A stretch of DNA of 64,000 nucleotides from positions 17,564,001 through 17,628,000 of the forward strand of contig CM073545.1 of NCBI GenBank assembly GCA_037074615.1. The letters run 5' to 3'. The stretch is from Leucaena leucocephala. Taxonomy: Eukaryota > Streptophyta > Magnoliopsida > Fabales > Fabaceae. The translations under genes and the position numbers were made by a program. Positions 54,801 to 64,000 of the stretch are shown here, one piece after another (position 1 is the stretch's first letter; each line of letters begins with the position of its first letter). A model generated the notes under the pieces. It ran no database searches. It was not told where the DNA came from and saw nothing but the letters and a program-made list of their open reading frames with translations.

Positions 54801-54956
54801 CAGGTGAAGGATCTCGTGAGAATTCCGTCGTCAAAACCAAGTCTCTCAGCAGTAAAAATAATTTCTTCCGTGGGGGTTGCGGTGGCTGGGGCAGCCATGA
54901 TAGCAGGCATCTATTTTACGACCAGGAAATAACTGATGAACGATGAACTTGGCATC

Positions 54957-55050
54957 TATCTTTCGTCCAGGTGTCCAGCTATGTAATTGATTCAAGTGTC
55001 ATTATCTTTCGTCCAGGTGTCCAGCTATGTAATTGATTCAAGTGTCATTA
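54957..55050 (+). repeat. Tandem duplication (46-bp unit) just after the TraB stop codon
   Basis: The stretch CTTTCGTCCAGGTGTCCAGC through TTCAAGTGTCATTA occurs twice in direct tandem starting at 54960 and 55006 with no visible differences. Confidence 0.9.
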
Positions 55051-55540
55051 GAAAATCTGGCGCACAGGCATTTCTGAGCTCCATATTTTCATTGATATTT
55101 GTGGGTCCCATCTTGGGCGGTGTTGTTTTGGGGATTAATCCAAGTTGTTCTTCGATTGGTTATACATAGATTATACTACTAAGTGCTTTGATGATCTAGA
55201 GTATTCTTAATCTTTTTTTACGCCACGCAACTATAATACTGTAAATGTATCTCACATACTGAATGCTTAAATTATGCTTTTTCTCTCTGAAATTTATTAA
55301 ATTACTCTATTGACCATTTCATTTATTAGATTTTATAAAAAATATAACATTGACATTAGTTATTTAATATGATACAAAATAATTAAAATATTTAATAATT
55401 CAATATATATATAAAGAAAACTAACTTCTAGCACTTGCAGCTATGATTGCCAAAACAAAAAAAAACAGAGAGAGAGAGAGAGAGAAACACTTGTCAGGGA
55501 ATTTATATATTTTTAAAAAGTATACAATTTTGGAAAACAA

Positions 55541-55753
55541 ATTAATTGATTAATTTTTTTTTTGTTGCCCACCCGGTTCACCGGAATTTTGCCCCGACTA
55601 CATCCGGATCCGACCCGCGTCGTGCACCTGGCTATGGTGGGTGAGTCTCCCAACGGAAATTTTCTGCATTCGCCAAGGCTCGAACTCGAGACCTCGCTTA
55701 AACGATACCGAGCCGCTTACCACTCGGATCAACCAATAATTAATTGATTAATT
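55541..55753 (-). mobile_element. tRNA-derived SINE, copy 3, with perfect 15-bp target-site duplication
   Basis: The body at 55556-55738 is bounded by ATTAATTGATTAATT at 55541-55555 and 55739-55753. On the minus strand it starts GGTTGATCCGAGTGGTAAGC (box A-like), has GAGTTCGAGCC (box B-like) about 45 bp later, and ends GGTGAACCGGGTGGGCAAC plus an A tail. This is the best-preserved member of the family in the window. Confidence 0.9.
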
Positions 55754-56246
55754 GATAAAGAAACAAGTCAACATTTGTCATAATAAATAAATAATAAAAT
55801 AATAATGTTTTACTATTGTTCTTTTATATAATATATTAAATTTAATTAATCTTTTTAAAATAAAAGATTTACCATCTGTCATTTACGGATTTACCCACTC
55901 ATATATTTATTATTCCAAAACTAAAGTTATTTAATTATTTTTATTGTATTTTCTCACATACTTACCTCAGTGAAATGTAAAATCATTTTTTAAGGGAAAA
56001 TAGAACAAGGATGCATGTGATCTCATTTGCTTGCTTCTTCGCTAAGTTGGCTTCATGGCATACAGAAATGGATTTGCATTTGAAAGAAAATACCTAACTG
56101 AAAACTTCAAGAATGGGGCTTCAGTGTGGCAATCAGATCATTGATAGAAATCTCTGATTGAAATCCGCTAAGATAATTAAATCATCATCATAAGCCCCAT
56201 TCTTTTATATCTTAATTCTGCAGCACATTCAGGATAACAGCCTACA

Positions 56247-56248
<2 letters not shown>

Positions 56249-56281
<33 letters not shown>
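56249..56281. repeat. (AT)n microsatellite
   Basis: About 16 uninterrupted AT units. Confidence 0.95.
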
Positions 56282-56284
<3 letters not shown>

Positions 56285-56786
56285 CATTTCACGGGCCAGG
56301 AAAAAAACGATTCACTGGCTTTTCTTTCTTAAGGCGTGTTCAGGCAGCCAAGGGTTTTGTCGATCATGGCATTCAGATCAGAAACTCCAGTCAATAATGT
56401 AGCCTCATAACCACACAATTAAGAATCTATAAAACAATCGAAACAACAGAAAACAAATCTAACCGATGGCTGATGCACAATTCGTCAAAACTTCAGGGTC
56501 GGAATATGATATACAAATCAAGAAGTAACAATTGTACGCAGAGATAGGAGAAGGAACGAAACAAGATGAAAAGTAAAGAAATGTCCTTGCTTATATAAAA
56601 GTCATAGATAGATAGGAAGCTAGTGATTGGAGAGACTCGAAGGGAGAGCTACTAAAGTAGTAGAAGTTTCTGGCGTTTTCCTACTGGGCTTTCGTCCAAA
56701 AGTCCATTTATACGTGGCCATATTGGGCTGGATCTGACTACTAAACTCTTACCCATATTTAAGTTTTGATGGCCCAACCAGAGGAG

Positions 56787-56966
56787 ATTGGTCCCAATAG
56801 TAAGCGACTCGGTATTGCTTAAGTAAGATCTCGAGTATGAGTCTTGGAGTACACAGAAAATCTCTGTTGAGAGACTCACCCACTATTGCCAGGTACGCGA
56901 CGCGAGTAGGATCCGGATTTAGTCGGGGCAAAACTCCGGTAAATCGAGTGGACAACTAAAAAAAAG
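56787..56966 (+). mobile_element. tRNA-derived SINE, copy 4 (older)
   Basis: Plus-strand copy: GGTCCCAATAGTAAGCG, CTCGAGTATGAGTC, GACTCACCCACTATTGCCAGG, GTCGGGGCAAAACTCCGG, then an A-run. It is more diverged from copies 1-3. A loose flanking similarity (AAGTTTTGATGGCC before, AAGTTTTTATAGCC after) may be an eroded target duplication. Confidence 0.8.
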
Positions 56967-57605
56967 TTTTTATAGCCAACAATAAGGAATTATTCTCCCA
57001 ACTTTCTAGTTGCTTTTTTTTTTCTTTTCTTTTTGCCAAATCCAACTTTCAAGTTTCAACATTCAACTATTTCAAGTATTCCCAAAACCATGGAATGGCT
57101 AAATACTTTAATCATAATATTATATGTTCAAATTAGATGCTGTAGGTAGAAAATACTCTAGGAGAGGTAAAATTTATTTCAATTTCTCTACACCTTAAAC
57201 ATATATATTATCACTATCTCTTCTTATATTTAATGATGTGTAAGAACTTGACATCTGGTTGCTGTAAATTTTGATTAAAAAATGAGTGTATAAAATTTAT
57301 TTTTTATTTTCACTAATTTTTTCTTTAATTTGGAATAATTTTGCAAATTTAAACGTGTCTACAAATGTTTAATGGCTTTTATTGTGCTGGAGGAATGACA
57401 AAAAAGAATTATCTCTCAAATTCTGCATTTTATTAACATCAAGAACTTATCTCCCTTGAAACCAGATACAGAAAGATTCATTTATGCCCACACACAACCG
57501 ACCATTGGGGCACAACAGAGATAGAACATACATTACCAAACCCCAGAAATTAATGGAATAATAATAATACAAAATGCACCCGAATGGACAAAAACTGGTC
57601 ATTAC

Positions 57606-58933
57606 TTAGTTGTTTACAAGGGCACAGTGCTTCCTGATCTGCCCTTGTGTCCCGGTCTTGACATTGATTTGGATCATCTTCTCCATAGACTTGGCAAATT
57701 CAGCGAAGAAGTTCTCCATTGAACCCTGAAGCAGTTGGTTGACAATAGATTTTGTAACTGGGTTGTTCAATAACGCCGAATCTGATTCGAATAAACCCCT
57801 TCTCTTAACCACGTGACCATAATAGCTAAGATCAAATGTCTTGCGGCTTCCAGGGTCCATCTCAACAAGTGTGGTGTTATCAGTGCTGGTCTTGCACTTG
57901 AATTTCTTGAGATTCTCTGCATATTCACCGTCTAGAGATGGATCTTGGTCACCTCTTCCGGTGAAGTTGAACAGACGGTTTGAGAATGATGGGCAATGGG
58001 AGACACCAATCGTGTGTGCACCTGAAAAAAAAAAAAAGGTGAAATTTTTCATGGTTAGAAGCCCTGAAATTTACTTCTGCGTCTACGGTAACATAATATG
58101 CTCGGTGGGTGTTTGTCATAATACCTGAGAGAACGACCAAGTCTTTCGAATCAAGTCCCACGCCGGCAAAGATTCCTTGGAGGGTGGTGATGTTTTGGAA
58201 TGGAGCTGGAATGCCGAATAAAGCCTCTGTAGTGTTAGAGACAGTCCCATCCCTTCTACCTGTAGTAACTTTCCAGAAGGGACCACCCTATGGAAGAAAC
58301 AAACAAGCAAATGGGTCAGTTCTGTTCTTGAAGAAAAAAAAGTGTAATGAAAAGATACGGATGTAGCAGAGTTTAGACTTACAGTTGCAACCATAGCGTC
58401 CCTGGTAGTCAGAGCTAGAACATCAGCACAAGAGACGACACCGGGGCATTCAGCTTCAACTAGGCTCTTGATACTGTCAATGAAGTCAAATCCTCTGAGG
58501 GTAAGATTTGGTGGAGAATCCCTCTCAGCTTGCCTGGTTGTTGAGTTCAGAAGCACTGATGCATCACAGCCCTGAAATGCCAAGTCTTAGTTCCTCAGTT
58601 ACAACAAAATATGTCGCCCAGCAACAATTCCTGTTCTTGAAAATCGGTGCTTCATAGGTATATACTAAAATACTGAGTTAAAAATGAACATGAAATGAAA
58701 AGGACAGTGTTTGAAATGCATACCCTGATGAAGCAGTCATGGAACTGCATTCTAATGAGGGCAGCTGCCAATGAAGGAGCATTGCGGATATGCTCATGAA
58801 CATATTTGTAGATGATGGCCTCGGTTTTCGGGCATGTCTTGGCATAGAAGTTTTGCTGCAATTGAGCCTGAGTTGATCCAATGATTGCTATGAAACACAG
58901 AATCAAAGCCCACAAGAAACTCTGGCTTGCCAT
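57606..58933 (-). CDS. Class III secretory peroxidase, 4 exons, 325 aa
   Basis: This heme peroxidase of the secretory pathway oxidises phenolics with hydrogen peroxide in cell wall or vacuole. Exons 58933-58724, 58571-58383, 58287-58125 and 58021-57606 give the classic four-exon, three-intron layout (325 aa). A signal peptide covers residues 1 to about 23 (MASQSFLWALILCFIAIIGS), and the mature start is QLQQNFYAKTCP. The distal site RMQFHDCF has Arg61 and His65, then GCDASVLL (Ca-binding), RGFDFIDSIK, CPGVVSCADVLAL, and the proximal heme ligand His190 in GAHTIG. Cysteines for the four conserved disulfides appear present, ending IRKHCALVNN. Substrate and physiological role cannot be read from sequence. 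A TATA box lies 54 bp upstream. Intact. Confidence 0.95.
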
Positions 58934-58986
58934 TCTTGTGTTCTTTGCAATGCCCTTGCTTGCCAGAGTCCCTATCTAGAGGTGTG

Positions 58987-58994
58987 TATATATA
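58987..58994 (-). promoter_or_regulatory. TATA box of the peroxidase gene
   Basis: TATATATA 54 bp before the start codon on the minus strand. Confidence 0.55.
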
Positions 58995-60170
58995 GTGAGT
59001 TACTTCTTCAAACTTCAAAAGAAGTAATTCCATATCTGGGGATGATTCATGCTAGAGGTTATAGATTTATAATTGACTAGCTGTGCCAAATCATAGAGAT
59101 GGTCTTAGCCAACCAACATGTGCAATAAGGTATTACATCATGTTACTTTATTATTCTTTTTCACTCAATAATTTTATCAGTATAATAAAAAAAATGGTTA
59201 GTTAGGCGTGTCCTTGTACTTCCATGGAAGCAAGCTCCAAACAGAGAGCCTTTTGAATACTTCAATTCATATCAATTTACCTGTTGCTACAAGGGACTAA
59301 CACATCTGCTGGCAGATAGAAATAACCTTTGGGAGCAATCAATGGTAGGCTCAAATAATGTGTTAAGATTTTGAATTAAAAGATATATTCAAATAAAAAT
59401 CTGGGGGCTCACAAATAGCGCTAAGGGGCAATAATATACAGCAAACAATGGACTTACACCAGCTCCAATGGCTTAAAATATTGAAATACAGTTGAGCTGT
59501 CTAAAAATATGTTTAGAATTATATTAGAAGGCGCTACACGTTGCCATCTAAGCACATGTTTGTTAAGAGATGGTAACGTGATCGATGAATTGTGGGGTGG
59601 ACAAGTTTGTTTGAATATTAGAGCATTATAGAATTATATTGAGGATGTCTGTAATTAATTTGAATGTCCCTATGGGTAAGAAAAAAAAATTGACTCAGTT
59701 CGGCATATGCATATCGGTTTCTGTACTTCTCTTTCCACTGGTTAAAGATCTGCTTTAGTTTTAGACAAGCAAATTAGAATGCATTGGTTTCTGTTATTGT
59801 CTTTCATCTCTCTGTATTCAGCAAGATCTTAAGATTAAGGGATAAGGTTGTGTTGATTTTAATATGGATCACGGGTCGAAACATTTGTATTTTTGTAATC
59901 TGTTCATCTTGCAAAAGTCTCGGCTAGTACTTTTGGAGACAAGCTAAGAGTGGGAGTGAAAGAGCATTACAAAGTACAACCTAATCAGGAACTGTTGAAT
60001 TTATTATTATTTGTATTTCTTATTTTGCCGGGTATCAATAATTATTGTTTAGGTCTTCAAATACAGGAGGATTATCTATCATGATTCCAAAATTTGAACA
60101 GAAGTTCTAATTTAAGAGGAAAAGTAGCCATAAATAACATCAACTCAAACTTCACTCTTATACTAGACTT

Positions 60171-60462
60171 TTATTTTTGGTACAAGAATTTTTTAAAAAG
60201 GATCGACCTCACCCACGATCCAAAGGTAGAGTGAAGTCTTTATTTCTCCTAAGCGATACTAATATCAAGTAGAGCGAGCTGTCTGTTACCCTCAGGTATA
60301 AATTTAGACACCCAGGAGTTAAAATACTTTCCTAAATACTGTAACTGGAACTATAATAAGTGGTACTTATTAGGGATCGTACACACTCTAAATAATTATA
60401 TGTCTTATTCTTTCGTCAGTTGAAAATAAAATTAGATGTGTCTCCCATTTTTATCAGTTTTG
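60171..60462 (-). repeat. Dispersed A-tailed retroposon family, copy C
   Basis: The T-rich low end is followed by CACCCACGATCC, GCGATACTAATATC, CTGTTACCCTCAGG, CCCAGGAGTTAAA, and the far part shared only with copy A (CACTCTAAATAATTATATGTC). Copies A and C define the longer form, about 290-320 bp. Confidence 0.7.
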
Positions 60463-60858
60463 TTGCCAATTGTTACAATTTTTTTTCCCTTAAAAAGAGA
60501 TGAACAGGCATAATGGCACGCAATCATGAAGAGGGAAATTGAAAGGCATAGGGATTAATTATGTTAATTAAAAGATTTTCTGATTAATTAGCTTGCAAAC
60601 TAATAAAATGCTTGTAATTCATTTTTAAATCGAAGTCAATGTGTTGTTTGTCATTTTTCTACCTATAAAATAAGTGTCATACGGTAGTGGGCGATTTGAT
60701 GAGAATAATAAAATCTTTCCTGGCAGTTTCTTATTATTTTAATGTTCAGAATTGAGATTGATAGTTATTAATTTATTATAAATTAATGATATCTTTTTAT
60801 TTAAAAATTCAGAAGTGATCTCTAATGACGCATGACCGCATGAGAGCGTCGGTGCCGC

Positions 60859-61085
60859 AGTAGCTTAAAAGACAAGTTTTTTTAATTTTTTTTTTTACAA
60901 AAATTTTTAGAAAAAAATTAGAGTCACTCACGATCCAATGATAAGGAGAAGTCTCCTTTTCTCCTAGGCGATACCATTGTTAGACAAGGCGAGCCATCTA
61001 TTACCCTCAGGCATAAATTTAAATATTCAGGAGCTAAGATACTCTCCTAAATATCACGACTGGAATCACAGTTTAAAAAGACAAA
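60859..61085 (-). repeat. Dispersed A-tailed retroposon family, copy D, with likely target duplication
   Basis: The body at about 60876-61070 shares CACGATCC, TCTCCTAGGCGATACCA, CTATTACCCTCAGGC and AGGAGCTAAGAT with the other copies. It is flanked by near-identical CTTAAAAGACAAG (left) and TTTAAAAAGACAAA (right), which looks like an aged target-site duplication and supports retroposition. Confidence 0.65.
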
Positions 61086-63149
61086 TCTAAATTTACATTT
61101 TTCTGCAAATTTTCGTAAATTCATACTATTTATATAAGTCATATAATATTGCAACTCACCACGAGATTGATCCAGGTAAATCGCAACTTCATATTCTAGT
61201 GTTTATAGTACGATGCATTATTTTTGAGACCATCGGTTATTATACAAAGTTATCAAAATATTACAATATTACATTATTATGCTCAGTGGCAACGTTCCAG
61301 TTTAACAACTTGCTTGATACGCAGTAATTAAGAGTAAATTGTGGAACCCATGCATTGTCATAAATAGGATAAGTGGTACTTATTGATATAAACGCTACAC
61401 TCAGAATTAGTATGAAACAAAGGATATACACAATTCATTGTAACGAGAAAGCTTGCTAGTTTAATTTAATGGCCATGCATAATTAATATTGCTTGTCATC
61501 ACCCAGGAAATTTCCAAATTGCATCTCGATCGGTATGGACTTTAAGGTGCAGAGCACCGAGACACAACAAATCCAATAGGCGTACGTTAGATTAATATAA
61601 TTTACTAGTAATTTTGTTGCTTAACTCGCAAAACTATGTAAAAGATTCTTCCGTGCAGTGGTAAATGAAAACCTGGCTCTTTAATCTGACGTGTTTTCAG
61701 AAATGAAACGGTCGGATTTTGGTCGGCAATTACACGCATATATAATATCACAAGCATGGCTCTCTCTCTCGGTCCATCCTTGAGATTGACAACCTCAATT
61801 TTACCGTTATGATTCTTTTTTTAAAGACTAAGAAAATGTATACTGTACGTTAACGGTGGTATCTAGCTCATTTAAGATACTTCTAATCAGTCATCTCCTA
61901 TTTTATTATACTATTTATTATATTCTATTACTAAATATTTAATTTTAACCATCTTTTTTAATATAAATTTCTTTTCTATTGACACTTGAGAGTTTATTAG
62001 AAATTAAATTTAATTATTTTAAAACATACAAGTGATAATGAGACGTCTAGTGAATTCTAAAAAAACTCTAACAACTTAAATTCAACTTTTTAAAAAAAAT
62101 ATAAGAGATAATTATATTCGAAATACTGTCAATTATTATATATAAGTCATTCTCCTAATAAAAATTTAATTTTTTTTGTTTGGTACAATAGAAATTGAAA
62201 CTTTGGAGGACTATTGAACTAATCTAAGGTGATCCCATTTAATTAATTGGATTAATCAAATAAATACCGAAGCCCACATATTCAATGGACAAGGTTGAAA
62301 AGGAATTGGATGCTTCGACGCCATTTATGGCTGGAAATGATCCTCGTGCTTTTGGATGTTACTGACGAAGACGATTCTTAATGGAAAAGGAAAACCTGTT
62401 TGGTTAGGTATAAAGCCGATCTTGTGCCCCAAATATGTCCTTTCAGCTGTAGCATCCGGCATCATTAATATTAATTAAGTGGATTAGACAACACCACAAC
62501 AAATTAATTAAGGAAAATCAATCTGTATATATATATTCTCTTTGCCTGGACTCTAATATAGTTCAATTAACAACCATTTTGTTATAGGGCGTGGTTGTTG
62601 CTCCATCATGCTCTGAAAAATCAGCTTTAGCTGTTTCCATTTTGATACTCTTCTTTTTTTTTTTCCTCAATCACATTACCAGTCAAACACGTCGTGCATT
62701 TAATCCTTAATTCGTCATCTGTGCGTCCTTTAATTTATTCCTTCAGTCTTTTCCAATTTATTTTTTTAAAATCTTGTTTTGCTTGATGGCTTCACTTTTG
62801 TGATGTTTGGTTTTGTATTAGTTAGCTTCATCACGCGTATGATAATTTCCATTCAGTTCTGTTTCGAGCATTATTATACAGCACACGCAAGACCCGGCTG
62901 CTGAAGTCGAAAAGGAATATATAACATTTGGAAGATTCCAAATCTAATTTTAATTTTTATTACATGATAATATGGTCACCAACTTTTGGAAGAACTTCAC
63001 TACAAAAATTTTATGAATTGGAATCAGTCAAGATTCGTATAAACAAGAACCCATAATTAATGGGGTAGCACGTAGTTTTTAATTTGTAGAAAGCTTAATA
63101 TTAAGTGTATGTGAGTATGTATAAGTTTCGATTCATATGTTTGATTCTT

Positions 63150-63870
63150 AGAACTAAACAAATTATTAGGGTGTGGGTGACACGAAAATGCGGTCTTTGT
63201 TGTGTTTAATAATGTTCTTAAGATCTGTTTTACTTTCATATCTGTATTCCAATTGGCCATGAATGTGCTGTCGTTCAATAGGTCATACATACAAAACTCC
63301 ATGCCTCGTTGACACCATGAAAGTGCTTGAATATAATTATTGTTATTATTATATAAAGTCTCACTAGAAAATCACATGGTTTTGTGATATCGACAAACCC
63401 GTTAATTCGTTCCATAATTCATACAAGAATGACACATTCTCTATATCATTCTTTAATTAAGAGCCCATTTGCTATATATCTCCACTAATAACTCAATTCA
63501 CAAAAACCAAAAATTTGGTGGGTTTATGCAAGTGTACGTGTGAGTGCCAATTATTAATAATAGTTTCAATTATTAAGATGAATTTTTAAACACCACTAGT
63601 CATTAGGATCTGAGAACGACGAGAAAATACGCTCTTAATAATGTGTTGCTTTTAAGATATTGTTCTTAACATCTGCGTTCTTATCTAATTTCATTATTTC
63701 CCATTGGCCATGAATGTGTTGTCATTCAACTGCTTATAAGTTCAAATCCATGAATGTGCTTGAATCGCATTCTTATTGTATAAATTCGCAAGAAAATTAA
63801 TATAGATCACATGGTGTTGTGATTGTCGAACCCCATTCTCATTTCTAACAGTATAACTCCATACAATTTA
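63150..63870. repeat. Diverged tandem duplication of about 300 bp
   Basis: Blocks such as TTGGCCATGAATGTG (63253 and 63713), TCACATGGTTTTGTGAT versus TCACATGGTGTTGTGAT, and a TGTTCTTAAGATCTG-like stretch recur with an offset of about 435-460 bp and many differences. This is an old duplication with indels and no coding content. Confidence 0.65.
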
Positions 63871-64000
63871 AGAATAATAAAAAATTATTCTGACTACTAC
63901 AAACACACTCTTTTGACCCGATCCCTGTGATAATATATTTCCTTAATTAATTTGGTATATAGTATTTTCCCTATAAAGTTACACATGTTCTTTTCTATAA

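Larger units (their letters stand above)
46833..54932 (+). pseudogene. TraB-family protein gene, probably a pseudogene, 9 exons
   Basis: Exons are 46833-47297, 51990-52037, 52181-52240, 52584-52666, 52769-52881, 53464-53577, 53673 (or 53679)-53773, 54412-54523 and 54804-54932. Exon 1 has a Ser/Arg-rich N terminus, then VYLVGTAHVSQ; later come VVFLELCSSR, MPLWHKTKLLY, IQEMSKEFPTLM, VVAVFGKGHLHGIKKHW and a C-terminal membrane anchor (AVAGAAMIAGIYF). The family includes Arabidopsis TRB1, reported at ER-mitochondria contacts and in mitophagy. Exon 4 is 83 nt where 84 are expected; LKKK and FFGVLYSWFLSK are in different frames. Exon 5 has an 8-bp insertion between GGRVIL and GDRPVQ. The two indels do not compensate. 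The donor after exon 4 is GC, the acceptor before exon 7 reads CG, and a conserved HERD motif is HEWD. Intron 1 is swollen by two transposons. Confidence 0.85.
54933..57605. other. Intergenic, two SINEs and microsatellites
   Basis: The 3' flanks of the TraB pseudogene and the peroxidase gene. It contains an (AG)n run at about 55466-55485, SINE copies 3 and 4, and a long (AT)n run. No gene seen. Confidence 0.55.
58934..64000. other. Gene-free 5-kb end region with repeats
   Basis: Upstream DNA of the peroxidase gene, then AT-rich sequence containing two copies of the A-tailed retroposon family and a diverged duplication near the end. The open frame at 63057-63302 lies within the duplicated region and has no recognisable motif. 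No gene or RNA gene was supported. Confidence 0.55.

Noticed and set aside
55556..55738. tRNA-like sequence with box A and box B
   Set aside because: It cannot fold as a full tRNA, has an A tail and target duplication, and recurs in the window; it is a SINE.
63057..63302. Minus-strand open frame of 81 codons
   Set aside because: It lies in a degenerate non-coding duplication and is not conserved between its two copies.

Overview
The window is nuclear DNA of a flowering plant, almost certainly a eudicot. It has AT-rich spacers, intron-rich genes with GT-AG junctions, and plant-only families: DUF1218, GeBP/DUF573, DUF26 secreted proteins, class III peroxidase, and B-box plus CCT regulators. 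Its repeats are plant-type too: a chromodomain gypsy element, tRNA-derived SINEs and Tourist-like MITEs. I do not assign a species. No rRNA gene, functional tRNA gene, CRISPR array or bacterial feature was seen.

Layout, 1-28.6 kb: a DUF1218 membrane protein gene; an intronless GeBP-type regulator (-); a beta-amylase pseudogene and an intact beta-amylase paralogue in tandem (-); a membrane-anchored proline-rich protein; a complete, very young Ty3/gypsy chromovirus (14101-19907); two tandem DUF26 secreted-protein genes (-); a nest of SINEs; and a frameshifted DUF604 glycosyltransferase pseudogene (-).

Layout, 28.6-64 kb: a B-box microprotein (BBX30/31 type) facing a decayed COL11/COL12-type CONSTANS-like gene; a 13-exon EXS/ERD1-like transporter; an 8-exon PEX22; a TraB-family gene broken by indels, whose first intron carries two Tourist/Harbinger-like elements; a four-exon class III peroxidase (-); and about 5 kb of gene-free, repeat-bearing DNA.

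The genes do not form one pathway. The recurring theme is duplication and decay. Four of about 14 protein-coding loci (beta-amylase copy 1, DUF604 GT, COL11/12-like, TraB) are broken by deletions, frameshifts or lost splice sites, beside intact paralogues or neighbours. The strongest novelty is a 3.47-kb non-autonomous TIR element at 47820-51292. It has TTA target-site repeats and carries an antisense, intron-containing fragment of a spermidine/spermine synthase gene, so it looks like a Pack-type (gene-capturing) Harbinger element lodged in an intron. The adjacent BBX30/31 and COL11/12 genes repeat an arrangement known from Arabidopsis, which bears on how these microproteins arose.

Exon coordinates were built by hand from splice sites, reading frame and family knowledge. 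No alignment or database search was run.
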